A DNA stretch of 64,000 bases, taken from contig OX388312.1 in the NCBI GenBank assembly GCA_947579605.1, forward strand, positions 24,947,313 through 25,011,312. Direction: 5' to 3'. Shown here piece by piece: positions 48,001 to 54,951 of the stretch. Position numbers and translations under genes: made by a program. Each line of letters begins with the position of its first letter. The stretch's first letter is position 1. The notes beneath the pieces are model-generated. The model was given only the letters and a program-made list of their open reading frames with translations. It ran no database searches and had not been told where the DNA came from. The DNA comes from Athripsodes cinereus. Taxonomy: Eukaryota; Arthropoda; Insecta; Trichoptera; Leptoceridae.

Positions 48001-49779
48001 TGAATTGGCACTGAGGTGGTTACCGTGAGCCGAGTACTTCTTCGTCAATACGCCGCCGTGTAGCTTCTTGTGTCCTCAATACAGTCAGTGCTATCGGGAT
48101 CATTGCCCGGTAGCGAGTGCTTGCGAGTACACGGGTAAGCTGCGCCTAGGTGTTACGACGGAGTCGTGCCCGGTGGAAGTAAACATCCCCAGGTCGACGA
48201 ACGAAGGGAGTCTCCGACGTGTTGTTGAGGGTAACGGCAGCTGAGTCACCTCAACAACGACGCACCGGATATAGGCAGAGATACATCGAGGCCCGTGTGT
48301 GGGTACCCGCGGCCCCCTCACTCACCCCCGACTCCACACTAACCGGAGATACAGTTCACTTGTGGCCTGGGCAGTCTGAGTCGGACTCCGTCCCGCACAA
48401 TACTGCTTTGCTGCCATCTCCATCAAATAATTTCTCATGCATTTTACCATGTTCATTCTCTTATATACGTAGATACTTATAAAGCAATAATACACAACAA
48501 TTTTTTGACAACAAATTTATCAATAATAACCATTACTTTGCATTTGTATTAGGATATGATATTGTTTGGTATATGTTTTGATTTTGTAGGTCTCGACCCT
48601 GCTATGCCATTGTTCACTCATCCAGACAACTCAAGAAAACTTGATAAAACAGATGCCAAGTTTGTTGATATTATTCACACGAATGCAATGGAAAGAGGGA
48701 AGCTAGAGCCCAGTGGACATGTGGACTTTTATGTCAACGGAGGAATGACACAACCCGGATGTGAAAAAAATGAAAATAATATGAGTAAGATGCCTTTGAC
48801 ATACACCGGAAAAGTAGTAGGTATCGATTCTCTCAGAATTCACTTCTTATTTTTATTGTATTTCTTCGTTTGTAGGCAGATCCAGTTGTAGCCATTGGCG
48901 AGCTCCAGTTTACTATGCAGAATCCATCAATTCAGAACTAGGATTTTATGGAAAAAAGTGTTCGTCTTGGTCAATGTACATGCTGGGATGGTGTGACCTC
49001 AGTGAGAATGCAGAAGAAGAGATAATGGGAGAATATACTCCATCGACGTGAGTAAATATATATTTTTTATCTATATATTATTTTCTCGCTTCAAAAATGT
49101 ATAGTCTTATTTGTGATATAACCGTATTTAATAAGTCGATATTTTTGAAAGACGTATGACAGACGATGAGTAGTGACAAAATAGTCCATATCACCGCGAA
49201 CGAGACACCACTAGGACGAAGGTTGCAGAAATGTCACCTAAAAGATTGATAGGAAATTGGTCTTCAGCGTTGCAAGAGGAAACAAATTCCGAGCAACGAA
49301 TAAAATCCACTTCTTCTTCTACTTGCAGTAGATCATTGAACAAATTAATGATCTACTGCAAGCAGAAGAAGAAGAAGAAGAGGAGGATTTTATTAAAGAA
49401 TCTATTTATTTCTCCCTTGAACTGGATATATCACACAAGGGGTAACCACTAGAATAACTGTAATAATGTCTGATAAGGGATGTTTTATGAACTCCTGTCA
49501 TTTACAGGACACTCGAAAACTTATTGAAAAAGTGGAAGGCCTCTTTTTAGACAGGGACTACACAAAACACTAAATTTTCTAAATTAAATAATCTAGTTTG
49601 AATAAATAACAAATATAATATCCAATAAAGTAAGATATAAAAGAAAAGCTATTTCCTATTTCAGTGCATCGGGACTGTACTTTGTCGAAACAAATTCCGA
49701 ACCTCCCTATGCCAAGGGTCGTTCTAGTGATCAACACAGCGACAATGAAAAATCAGATGCGATGCGAGACAGAAGATAA
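36059..49779 (+). CDS. Secreted lipase, pancreatic-lipase family (lipase A), seven exons
   Basis: Joined exons 36059-36083, 40004-40112, 40297-40445, 41004-41255, 48590-48784, 48876-49047 and 49665-49779 give 338 codons plus TAA with no internal stop. All introns have GT...AG ends. Known family role: extracellular hydrolysis of lipid esters. The N-terminus MNIILLLSVIFSEFAF is a plausible signal peptide. HGYTG (78-82) is the oxyanion region, GFSLG holds nucleophile Ser156, GLDPA holds Asp181 and CSHWR holds His250, so the triad is complete. The lid between Cys236 and Cys248 has only 11 residues (23 in pancreatic lipase), favouring phospholipase A1 or galactolipase activity. The tail after residue 310 is charged and not conserved. 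Intron 4 is 7.3 kb because it contains the LTR element. The first exon is 3.9 kb upstream and is the least certain part; exons 2-7 are secure. Its tandem paralogue is at 54918-58428. Confidence 0.85.
36290..36390 (-). repeat. Rep-A fragment in lipase A intron 1
   Basis: Reverse blocks AACATGAATGTTTATTGCATG and GTCTGCTGGCTACACCACGTG match the family in order. Confidence 0.5.
37399..37502. repeat. 31-bp-arm inverted repeat in lipase A intron 1
   Basis: Arms 37399-37429 (TTATGTAATTGAAAC...) and 37472-37502 are reverse complements with one mismatch, around a 42-nt spacer. No transposon signature at the edges. Confidence 0.8.
37675..38283 (-). mobile_element. 5'-truncated LINE with 12-bp target duplication
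   Basis: The minus strand has a clean frame with IVSRINQARIAFNKKSKIL, then WSILLYGCETWTISKSE, FEMWCYRRMLKIHW and GRGRPRDAYMDQLKRDM, the region after the reverse transcriptase core of a LINE polymerase. ATAGATATAATA is exactly repeated at 37663-37674 and 38284-38295. The 5' edge (38239-38283) ends in 14-bp inverted arms CCTGGTTTATATAT / ATATATAAACCAGG, suggesting a snap-back event during integration. It sits antisense in lipase A intron 1. Confidence 0.8.
38925..39030 (+). mobile_element. tRNA-derived SINE, 3' body
   Basis: CCTTTCACGGCACAAGC, TTAGTGTGAAAGGTGTATAAG, GGTTGTATTTGGGTTTC and an A-tract match the SINE at 23340; the tRNA head is missing. Confidence 0.65.
39590..39811 (+). mobile_element. 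Possible LINE 3' UTR in lipase A intron 1
   Basis: Less AT-rich than its surroundings, ending CAAGTCTGGAGTAAAGATAA then AATAAATAAAATAA, the tail style of insect LINEs. No coding part; only one copy seen. Confidence 0.3.
40004..40112 (+). CDS. Lipase A exon 2
   Basis: Acceptor TTTTTTTGCAG, donor AG|GTATAA. Encodes residues 9-45, including the end of the signal peptide, Cys26 and Cys33, and PNPNITFWLYTR, the first strand shared word for word with lipase B. Confidence 0.85.
40297..40445 (+). CDS. Lipase A exon 3
   Basis: 149 nt, the same length as its counterpart in lipase B. Encodes residues 45-94 with TIVLIHGYTG, the strand and oxyanion loop before the catalytic Ser domain. Confidence 0.9.
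40801..40852. repeat. 21-bp perfect hairpin in lipase A intron 3
   Basis: AGTGCCTGCAACCCTGTCCT(A) at 40801-40821 and its exact reverse complement at 40832-40852, with a 10-nt loop. G+C content is above that of the intron. Confidence 0.85.
41004..41255 (+). CDS. Lipase A exon 4 (nucleophile exon)
   Basis: 252 nt, same length as lipase B exon 4. Residues 95-178; contains IHVIGFSLGAQ with catalytic Ser156. Its donor G|GTTAGT opens the intron that holds the LTR element. Confidence 0.92.
41256..42839. other. Lipase A intron 4, left part
   Basis: AT-rich; nothing recognised before the LINE scraps at 42840. Confidence 0.5.
42840..43030 (-). mobile_element. LINE 3' UTR scraps
   Basis: CACGCCGTTTCCCTTGCGAG resembles the 3' end of the 17085 family. 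The block CGCAGAGACGCGATCTCTTC with CCAACTAAACCAAACAAACC resembles the 3' UTR at 31790-31850. Both are degraded. Confidence 0.4.
43056..43973 (+). repeat. 5' LTR
   Basis: 918 bp, TGTACCGAACC...CCCGCACA. A TATA-like TTTATAAG at 43377-43384 and AATAAA at 43400-43405 are candidate promoter and polyadenylation signals. It is 15 bp longer than the 3' LTR, mainly because of a 5-bp GGACT repeat unit and a ~10-bp block near 43510. Confidence 0.9.
43977..43990 (+). other. Candidate primer binding site
   Basis: TGGTCCTTCGACCC, three bases inside the 5' LTR. It would pair with a tRNA 3' end ...GGGTCGAAGGACCA, a plausible T-arm plus acceptor sequence. The tRNA identity is not assigned. Confidence 0.6.
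44014..47526 (+). CDS. Gag-protease polyprotein of the LTR element, 1170 residues
   Basis: Starts at an ATG in strong context (ACCAAGATGG). Order of parts: acidic N-terminus and a short coiled-coil-like stretch (residues 35-75); a seven-unit 16-residue Pro/Gln/Gly-Trp array (87-198); a BEL-type Gag core with YFDGDPMKWPAF near 258; cysteine/histidine knuckles from Cys511 (CAMCLGLH, CRVCLAPEH, CRAQRCGVGDC) to about 580; a retropepsin-like domain with LLDEGAT, active Asp628 (D-E-G, a variant known in Pao-type proteases). At about residue 790, where the polymerase would follow, the frame enters a three-unit 24-residue Gly-Trp array, then a basic, low-complexity C-terminus. The last nine codons are in the 3' LTR. 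Gag would form particles and bind RNA; the protease would process it. No reverse transcriptase motif is visible. Confidence 0.85.
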   Translation: MELRHKKKAFDVDASTSDAPVPDVEESSDSSSDTATDETLKQLRRQIKEQNRATAEDADIIAELQQQLAEARASQPAATAGRSAPQQPPTQPAAPAGWPTPKQPPTQPAAPAGWPAPQQPLTQPAAPAGWPTPQQPPTQPAAPAGWPTPQQPLTQPAAPAGWPAPQQPLTQPAAPAGWPTPQQPLTQPAAPAGWPALQPTPHAIPAGYWVHQPPQPPQSWSTNSAQPLIHSDMYTDDWVRRHRDAGPVLTSRDVELPYFDGDPMKWPAFKNVFDFTTKRNQLGESENVARLQSRLTGDAKKAVGAKLNYDTPGLVARVMAELEARFARPSEVEAIMCSNLSRVARLSEQPSTAEILEAHDEIAAAVETLVSFDPSYVTARKDLLREAVGKFPFSIRSLWGMTLGNSGRRPGDSVTLHDFLAWLSRYVSGMRDGGGEDWLQDTKRRLKTTSQKPPKNKVFMCVDEPNVGSQSDNGRKGAPNKNNVSNSDSAPNNRVNNNSQRVNQSAELSGCAMCLGLHSTDTCVSYVCLDTDARWRIACERKLCRVCLAPEHGRFIRCRAQRCGVGDCRRPHHATLHTTPPFNSPDDQGTGEVVANVTQDNSAGVLLKILPVTVAGPAGRVRIHALLDEGATITLIDASVADAIGAPGRVTGLRIRGVGGTTVNDETSRRVNVIVTGDNSDQHTVAAQTTAKIKLPQQLMARHRDDLRRSGGPPSVIPRMLIGQDNVQIIVGREFDEIEGDPIMMSKTALGWTTHGGRASEDVGPVFLVQEDLVKCHFHSLGVTAARRIPADETKAIVPPAVHQRLQQTQPPADATTAGWGVPPAPHQQPQKTQPPAAATTAGWGVPQAPHQQPQKTQLPAAATTAGWGVPPAAQQPAAVLSYGRKEEWPGRADAIADPADGQICAPCWMADAIAAPTAALSTACSYGRKEECPGRAAAIGASADGQSCNHLTDEGYATDDNLSPRLWKSECKTGRAGMLPNYRRRGINRQQTSVMEVFEQVGCERRLLRTNAEVDASPIRRTSPTRSVDDTSHGIQPRRHESQEDEEEVHPGSRRVMVPRRHETRSEMATAATITRIAEGSSTRQEVDGVKIAEPLQFVTMPDNPNSDTKCGLRSARNRKSQTTHTVTSTDTSGETMPSRDVPMKPGSENFSEGEPSRGGCTEPGTPQP
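44272..44607 (+). repeat. 48-bp coding minisatellite, seven units
   Basis: Seven head-to-tail 48-bp units starting at a CAGCCGCCGACGCAG boundary, each encoding QP(P/L)TQPAAPAGWP(T/A)PQ. Units are near identical, so homogenisation or recent expansion is likely. The length preserves frame. Confidence 0.9.
46438..46653 (+). repeat. 72-bp coding minisatellite, three units
   Basis: Units at 46438, 46510 and 46582 encode TQPPAAATTAGWGVPPAPHQ plus QPQK; the third is partly diverged. The Gly-Trp in Pro/Gln context mirrors the N-terminal array although the nucleotide units differ. Confidence 0.85.
47479..47496 (+). other. Polypurine tract region
   Basis: A G-run (CACGGGGGGGG) lies immediately before the 3' LTR TGTACC, the expected place for plus-strand priming. 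It is short and G-only. Confidence 0.55.
47497..48399 (+). repeat. 3' LTR
   Basis: 903 bp, colinear with the 5' LTR apart from two small deletions and about half a dozen substitutions (for example AACAATCAACC against AACAACCAACC). It contains the last nine codons and stop of the Gag-protease frame. Confidence 0.9.
48590..48784 (+). CDS. Lipase A exon 5 (catalytic Asp)
   Basis: Acceptor ATTTTGTAG, 186 bp after the LTR element's target duplication. Encodes residues 179-243 with GLDPAMPLF (Asp181), FVDIIHTN and HVDFYVNGG, then Cys236 at the base of the lid. Confidence 0.92.
48876..49047 (+). CDS. Lipase A exon 6 (catalytic His)
   Basis: Residues 244-300. Cys248 closes the short lid and CSHWRAPVYYAESI contains catalytic His250. 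Donor AC|GTGAGT is strong. Confidence 0.92.
49311..49373. repeat. Inverted repeat in lipase A intron 6
   Basis: A 16-bp perfect core CTTGCAGTAGATCATT (49322-49337) with its complement at 49347-49362, 9-nt loop. One mismatch out, TTCTTCTTCT and AGAAGAAGAA extend the arms by 10 bp. Confidence 0.8.
49490..49560 (+). repeat. Rep-A 3' fragment in lipase A intron 6
   Basis: CATTTACAGGACACTCGAAAAC, TTATTGAAAAAGTGGAAGGC match the last third of the family. Confidence 0.5.
49665..49779 (+). CDS. Lipase A exon 7 (C-terminus)
   Basis: Residues 301-338 plus TAA. GLYFVETNSEPPYAKG is the last conserved strand; the final ~17 residues are charged and unlike those of lipase B. Confidence 0.88.
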
Positions 49780-50159
49780 TTATAGACTATATATTACATA
49801 ATATTATCATTCTATGTTTCCTTTTAGCTCATTTGTTGGAAATATAATATTTGGTTAATTAACAATCAAATATAATAATGTTGAACATAAAGAATCTAGC
49901 ATTAATGAAAATTACCTATTTCCATTACTGTTAACTTCGCAATCGATTATTTATATTTTATTCTATGTTTTTTATGCATTGCACCAAATTGTAGCACTGG
50001 AATCAATAGAAGTCTACAATGCTGACAAATAGACTAGTTAGTTCAATGTAAGTTATCCATGGTAACGTTCACTTCAAACTGTAGATACATTTGATAAATA
50101 TCTTATTGATTTCTTATTACTTTTAATGGCGTATCTACAATAACCTATCATTTAAAAGA

Positions 50160-50300
50160 ATATAGCATAACAATACGTACAGACAACTCACGCAATCTGA
50201 ACTAGTCCCAAACAAATATTTTATCGTGTATTAAGGATACTAACGCGACGGTTAACATGGCCCAGAATTGTTTGAAAAAGCTTATTCTTCATTTCGCCCT
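50160..50300 (-). mobile_element. SINE body, same family as 59095
   Basis: Shares AACTAGTCCCAAACAAAT, GATACTAACGCGACG and the TTTGAAAAAG..ATTC..CA..TCGCCCTG order with 59110-59285. The tRNA-like head is absent; the MITE copy 2 begins where the head should be. Confidence 0.5.
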
Positions 50301-50307
50301 GAGCCCC

Positions 50308-50443
50308 TAGACAAACACGCACTTGGTGATCGACTACAAACGAATTTTCGCCTATAACTGCAACAATAACGCATAAATATATGGAACATGTAGGTAGATT
50401 GTCGAAAAGTTCGCCAGTAGACGATCGCTAAGTACGGTTTGCA
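50308..50443. mobile_element. Small MITE, copy 2
   Basis: Same element as 16472-16611: AAACGAATTTTCG, CAACAATAACGCATAA and CGAAAAGTTCGCCAGTAG in order, with the inverted ends kept. Confidence 0.65.
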
Positions 50444-50849
50444 TCAGCCGAAAAATATATTTTTCACTTGATTTACTTATTATAATGGCGTCGGCTTGTA
50501 TTAATGAAATTCCAAATCAAATCCTTGGTTCTCATCCAGAAAGCCACTACACCACCTATAGGGTCGACCTATTTGGCCATCCAGTCTCCCTCGCACTTTC
50601 ATCCTGAACAATTCTCCACCAGATGTTGGATTGGTTGGGACTGAGCCCCACAGCCGCATTCCGGAGACCCCCTTAAAAAACATATATATATTTGTTTGTA
50701 TGCCTCCGTAATATTTTTCTTAATCACTTCACATTATCCTGCATTTTTGTATTACAAAAAATAAATGACGGACTTATGCAGGAATGTATATATGTATATA
50801 TATATATATAAAATATTGAAAGTAACTCACAAGTTATGTTTGTTTGTTT

Positions 50850-50955
50850 TTTATTGATTGTTTTATTGTTTTGAAATTGAAGACTGTATTATTATTTTTT
50901 GTTCATGTTATTTGTATAAAGGCGCAAGCCGTATATATCCTAAATAAATAAAAGT
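50850..50955 (+). mobile_element. LINE 3' UTR fragment, related to 11470
   Basis: TTTGTATAAAGGCGCAAGCC, GTATATATCCTAAATAAATA ends like the other three tails, more diverged. Confidence 0.35.
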
Positions 50956-52516
50956 ACAAAAAATGGTAAGGCTTTCTATATTATTTTTATATCATTATAA
51001 TTAAATGTTAATTATGCTTTCAACACATATTTCTCCATATAAATCCATATAAATGTTCTAGGTGTATCTACTTATATTATGTTAACCACTGCAATATTGC
51101 ATCAATACCTGGTCGGCACATACCTTATACCTTATAATATTCCTTTGAGGATAATACTCATACCTCTGAACAGTAATATTGATGATAAGTGGCACGAAAC
51201 AGGTTCTGAGATTAAAGTTGATACGATTACAAAACTTGTAGTTGCAAGACAGTATTGCACAAATATCACTGAATTATTTTGATGCAAACATTTTGACTTA
51301 AACTGTCAAAAATACCTGTACAATTTCTGCATCATTTCTTCAATCAATATACTTAGAAAGCATGGTCTTTTAAATGGAAACTTTGTAAATATAACTTTAA
51401 ATAAAATATATGATGGACTTCATCGGCAAATACCTATATATTATTCAAAAAGAATGCTCAAAATTGTATGTAGAAACGTAGGTAAATTCTAAGTTTTTTT
51501 TAAATATAGAAGAATCTGTCTCTACTAATGAATAACCTTGCCTGTATATTTAGTTTTTTTTTCAATTATATTACCTACAGTTGGAGATATTTACTGTATC
51601 AACATTTTCCGTTCCATAAAAAAGGGAGATTAATGAAAAAAAATGTGGTTACTGAAGTATAGAACAAAAAATTCAGTTTGCACCAATCGCTTTAAAATAA
51701 TCAAACCACCGTGTTACTTTATGTTATTTATTAACAATATGATAGTTACGTAACAGGTAGCTAGGAAATTCACTAATTTACTTTATTCTTAATACCTTAG
51801 CAAACCGATTTTAATTAGGTCTCATGAATTTGTCTACGTCAAAATATACAATTTATAAAAGAAAAGAAATCAGCAATAAGTCAATAAGATGTTGATAATC
51901 TTTGGATAGAAAGTTACAGCAACGTATTATTAATGTAGATATAATCTTTGTGAGCCTTATACACGTTTGAAACATAGAGATAGACATAGAAATATAATCA
52001 AATTAAAACAGAGGATAAAACTGACAAAAAGCAATAAAAAGTGTGTGTTGGTTGGAACAAATCGCACCTCTGCGATAAGCTCGCCCTCTATATATAATAA
52101 TTATGTAAATAATTACAATAAGAATTATTAGAGTTAAAAAAACATTGTAAGAAGAAAACATTAACATTAAATTGTTTTTCAAGTGTTATTACTACTTTCA
52201 AACTAATTACAAATTTAAAAACAAATGAACTAGTGGATAAAATTTATGAGAAATAATAATATGTAGGTACCTACAATTAGAACTCATATAATTGTTTCAT
52301 ATTTCAAATTTGTGGCAATTAGAAATGCATTAAAAATTTTTAATAGTTAAATTAAATTTATAAAATATATTAAAATTTGATAAATAACAATTAATAAATA
52401 AAAAAAAACTGAAAATGCGCTCTTGCGGTGGTTTGTACCACAAAACGGCGCTCAATAAATTGTCCAGATTATTATTAACAATTTAAACATTAAAAATAAA
52501 CACTTCTTTCATATTA

Positions 52517-52612
52517 TCATGACATTTCCACACGTGGGGTAGCCAGCAGATCAACTACGCTTAACAAACATGCAAGTTGTTCTCTTCTTACCAATAAAAG
52601 TACGGGATAAAA
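52517..52612 (+). repeat. Rep-A, 5' half
   Basis: GTGGGGTAGCCAGCAGATC, AACAAACATGCAAGTTGTTC and the start of the next block; rest absent. Confidence 0.55.
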
Positions 52613-52889
52613 AAACTTTATAGAATTATCCCTAATGAGATTACTTTATAATTAATTTATATTATCTGAAGGCATAGAATTCCCAAATTCAAGAGTTTAA
52701 TGGTTGAAAAATCACATTTTTTTTCCATAACATTTTATTGCATTTGAGAACCTAAATGCGCCATCAGGAATCTTGTGGGTAAACAATGGCGTTGATTTTG
52801 ACTAAACTTCACAAAATACGTCATTGACATTGAATAACGTTACACTTTTTAATCATTTGCATTTCACTTATATAATTATACGTAATATA

Positions 52890-53055
52890 CTGTAAAAAGT
52901 GTAGGAAGACCCCAAAAAAGATGGGTTGATGGTATTGTCCAGGTGATGGGAAAACAGTGGTATCTATCGTGTTGCTCGAGATCGAAAAGTGTGGAAAAGT
53001 TTTGAAGAGGCCTATATCCAGCAGTGGAGAGAAAAAGGCTAGCAGACAGTGAGGA
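52890..53055 (+). mobile_element. LINE C-terminal remnant
   Basis: Encodes VGRPQKRWVDGIVQ and, after a frameshift, WKSFEEAYIQQWREKG, the closing motif of many insect LINE polymerases. A frameshifted pseudogene. Confidence 0.6.
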
Positions 53056-53564
53056 TACGGTGACATTGATCATAAATCACGGTACTGATAATTTTCGCAT
53101 AAAAGTTTACAAAAAATACAAGCACTAAAAACAATTATAATAATTTCCGAAACAGCTTTAGTAGCTATCTTATTAAAGGTATATACCTATCTACGAACAC
53201 ATCTGATTATGTTCTAAGGTAATTTGTGTAATTATAGTGCGATTAAAAATACGCAACAATTATTATTTTGGAACCATAAATTATTTAAAAACAACACAAA
53301 TAACATCACTTGATTAGTAGTTAATGTGCGTGCGCCAAATAAACATTCAGAAATCAACTAATTTCATCACAAAATCAACATACCTATTTAACTCTTTTCG
53401 AGTACCTACTTTCGGAAGGGTTCTCCAAAACATTATGATTTTTTTCACGATGTAGAACACTGAAAAAAAATATCACTAACAATCGGTCCCAATAACCTAT
53501 ACTTCCATCACTATCAGTTTACTGTATAATATATTTTATTATCATTAATTCCCAAATATCTCAG

Positions 53565-53670
53565 GTTAGCAAATTCAGGTACTTGGGAGCAACCGTAACG
53601 GCAGAGGGTGATCTCCGGTCTGAATTACCAATCCGTATAGGAGCTGCTAGCGGGACTGTCAATAACATGA
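53565..53670 (+). mobile_element. LINE polymerase scrap
   Basis: VSKFRYLGATVTAEGDL, then RIGAASGTVNNM, matches the block just after the thumb region of many LINE reverse transcriptases. Ends in ATGAATGAATG repeats. Confidence 0.6.
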
Positions 53671-53856
53671 ATGAATGAATATTTTATACAGTAAATTTTA
53701 ACTGGTAGTATTGGATAGATGGATTTTTTAATTCGGTCATTAGACATCAAGATTTTCATCATCAGTTAATACCTAATATTTATATGGCAGTATATATCAC
53801 AAACACGAATAATTAAATATGATTCGTAACTCTTCTGGTTCTGGTTCCATATATAT

Positions 53857-54050
53857 TCCATCACGACATATCCCATAAGTGGAGTGAAATGGGGAAATTA
53901 ACTTTTGATAAACTGTCCTCTCCGAGCCAACGAAATACTAAAGCATTCAGGATGGGTGGCACGTACGCTGAATTGAAGATGTTATATGTCTTATAAGTTT
54001 TATAAACACAAGCTTTTTACATGACATTCAATAACTTACAGAAGAGACAT
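53857..54050 (+). repeat. Rep-A, diverged
   Basis: CCATCACGACATATCCCATA, CTGTCCTCTCCGAGCCAAC and CATTCAGGATGGGTGGCA in family order. Confidence 0.6.
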
Positions 54051-54389
54051 ATTCTGCTATCATAAAACACAACTTTTCAATGGATTTCATAGAATTATTA
54101 TGCAATTAAATTTCGAAAAATAATATACCAAACAAATTTTGTTCTTCATAATACATAAAGGCTGAATACTTAAATATTGGCAATAATTAATCTAAGGTTT
54201 ATGTATATACAAATATTCTAGTCTTTAAATTGTTCACTGATATATTTCACTTTATTTTGTCTTCATCTCATCTTAATAATTTTTTAAAGAAAAATTTTCT
54301 TTCTTTCCAAATTGTGTAATTTATTTTTAATAAAATTTAATTCAAATTTTGTGTTTTTTTTAACATTGACATTTTTTACCTATAATCAA

Positions 54390-54532
54390 GTATATTTATG
54401 TTATTTATAATCAGTTTGTGTGCTTGCTAGCTATATTTTTGTCTGTCAAATTGTTATTGTTGTTTTTTTTTTTTGTATAACATGTAAAAGGCTCTGCCGT
54501 ATAAAATTGTAAATAAATAAATAAATAAATAA
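54390..54532 (+). mobile_element. LINE 3' UTR fragment, same family as 11470
   Basis: TTTTTTGTATAACATGTAAA, AGGCTCTGCCGTATAAAATTG and an (AAAT)n tail. Confidence 0.5.
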
Positions 54533-54917
54533 TAGTTGAAAAATAATTAATAAGTGGTTATACATAACTTACAAAGTGAAAAAATAATTTTTACTAAGGC
54601 ATCATATTTGCAAATTTAATCCTAATGCAATGTTTTATTACCATTACTAACAAAGGTTTATTTTATTACTTAACTACTGTGTGTGGGAGTCGACAACACT
54701 GTTTGTTCTACATAAAACAATTACACCTAGTAATTAGTCATTTATCAACGTTCAAATATTAAGTATGTGTACGTAAACCTCAGTATAAAAGTTATTTATT
54801 TATCTTGCCAATTGTTATTCAATGAACACAAAACAAAAGAGTGGAATATATTCATTTGAGTTAAATTAAGAGGTTAGGAAACAGATTCATCGGTTGAGAA
54901 TTATTGTATTATTTAAA

Positions 54918-54951
54918 ATGATTTTATTGCGGTGGGTTGTGTTTTTAACGG
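54918..54951 (+). CDS. Lipase B exon 1
   Basis: ATG in AAAATG context, encodes the hydrophobic core of the signal peptide, donor ACGG|GTATGT, phase 1. Confidence 0.85.

Larger units (their letters stand above)
43056..48399 (+). mobile_element. BEL/Pao-type LTR retrotransposon lacking pol
   Basis: A 5344-bp element with LTRs 43056-43973 and 47497-48399, TG...CA ends and a 5-bp target duplication ATACT at 43051-43055 and 48400-48404. A primer binding site candidate and a purine-rich tract next to the 3' LTR are present. The 3.5-kb interior has a single 1170-codon frame covering Gag and an aspartic protease; no reverse transcriptase, RNase H or integrase motif is present in any frame. Base composition is GC-rich, unlike the host intron. 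It lies in sense orientation in intron 4 of lipase A. The LTRs differ by two short indels and a handful of substitutions, so the insertion is recent. Movement would require enzymes from a full-length relative. Confidence 0.88.
49780..54917. other. Spacer between the two lipase genes
   Basis: AT-rich, no gene recognised. Besides the repeats listed separately, 50470-50690 is less AT-rich and reads like an old coding scrap (minus-strand frame of 60 residues) of unknown origin. 50956-52516 shows nothing. Confidence 0.5.
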
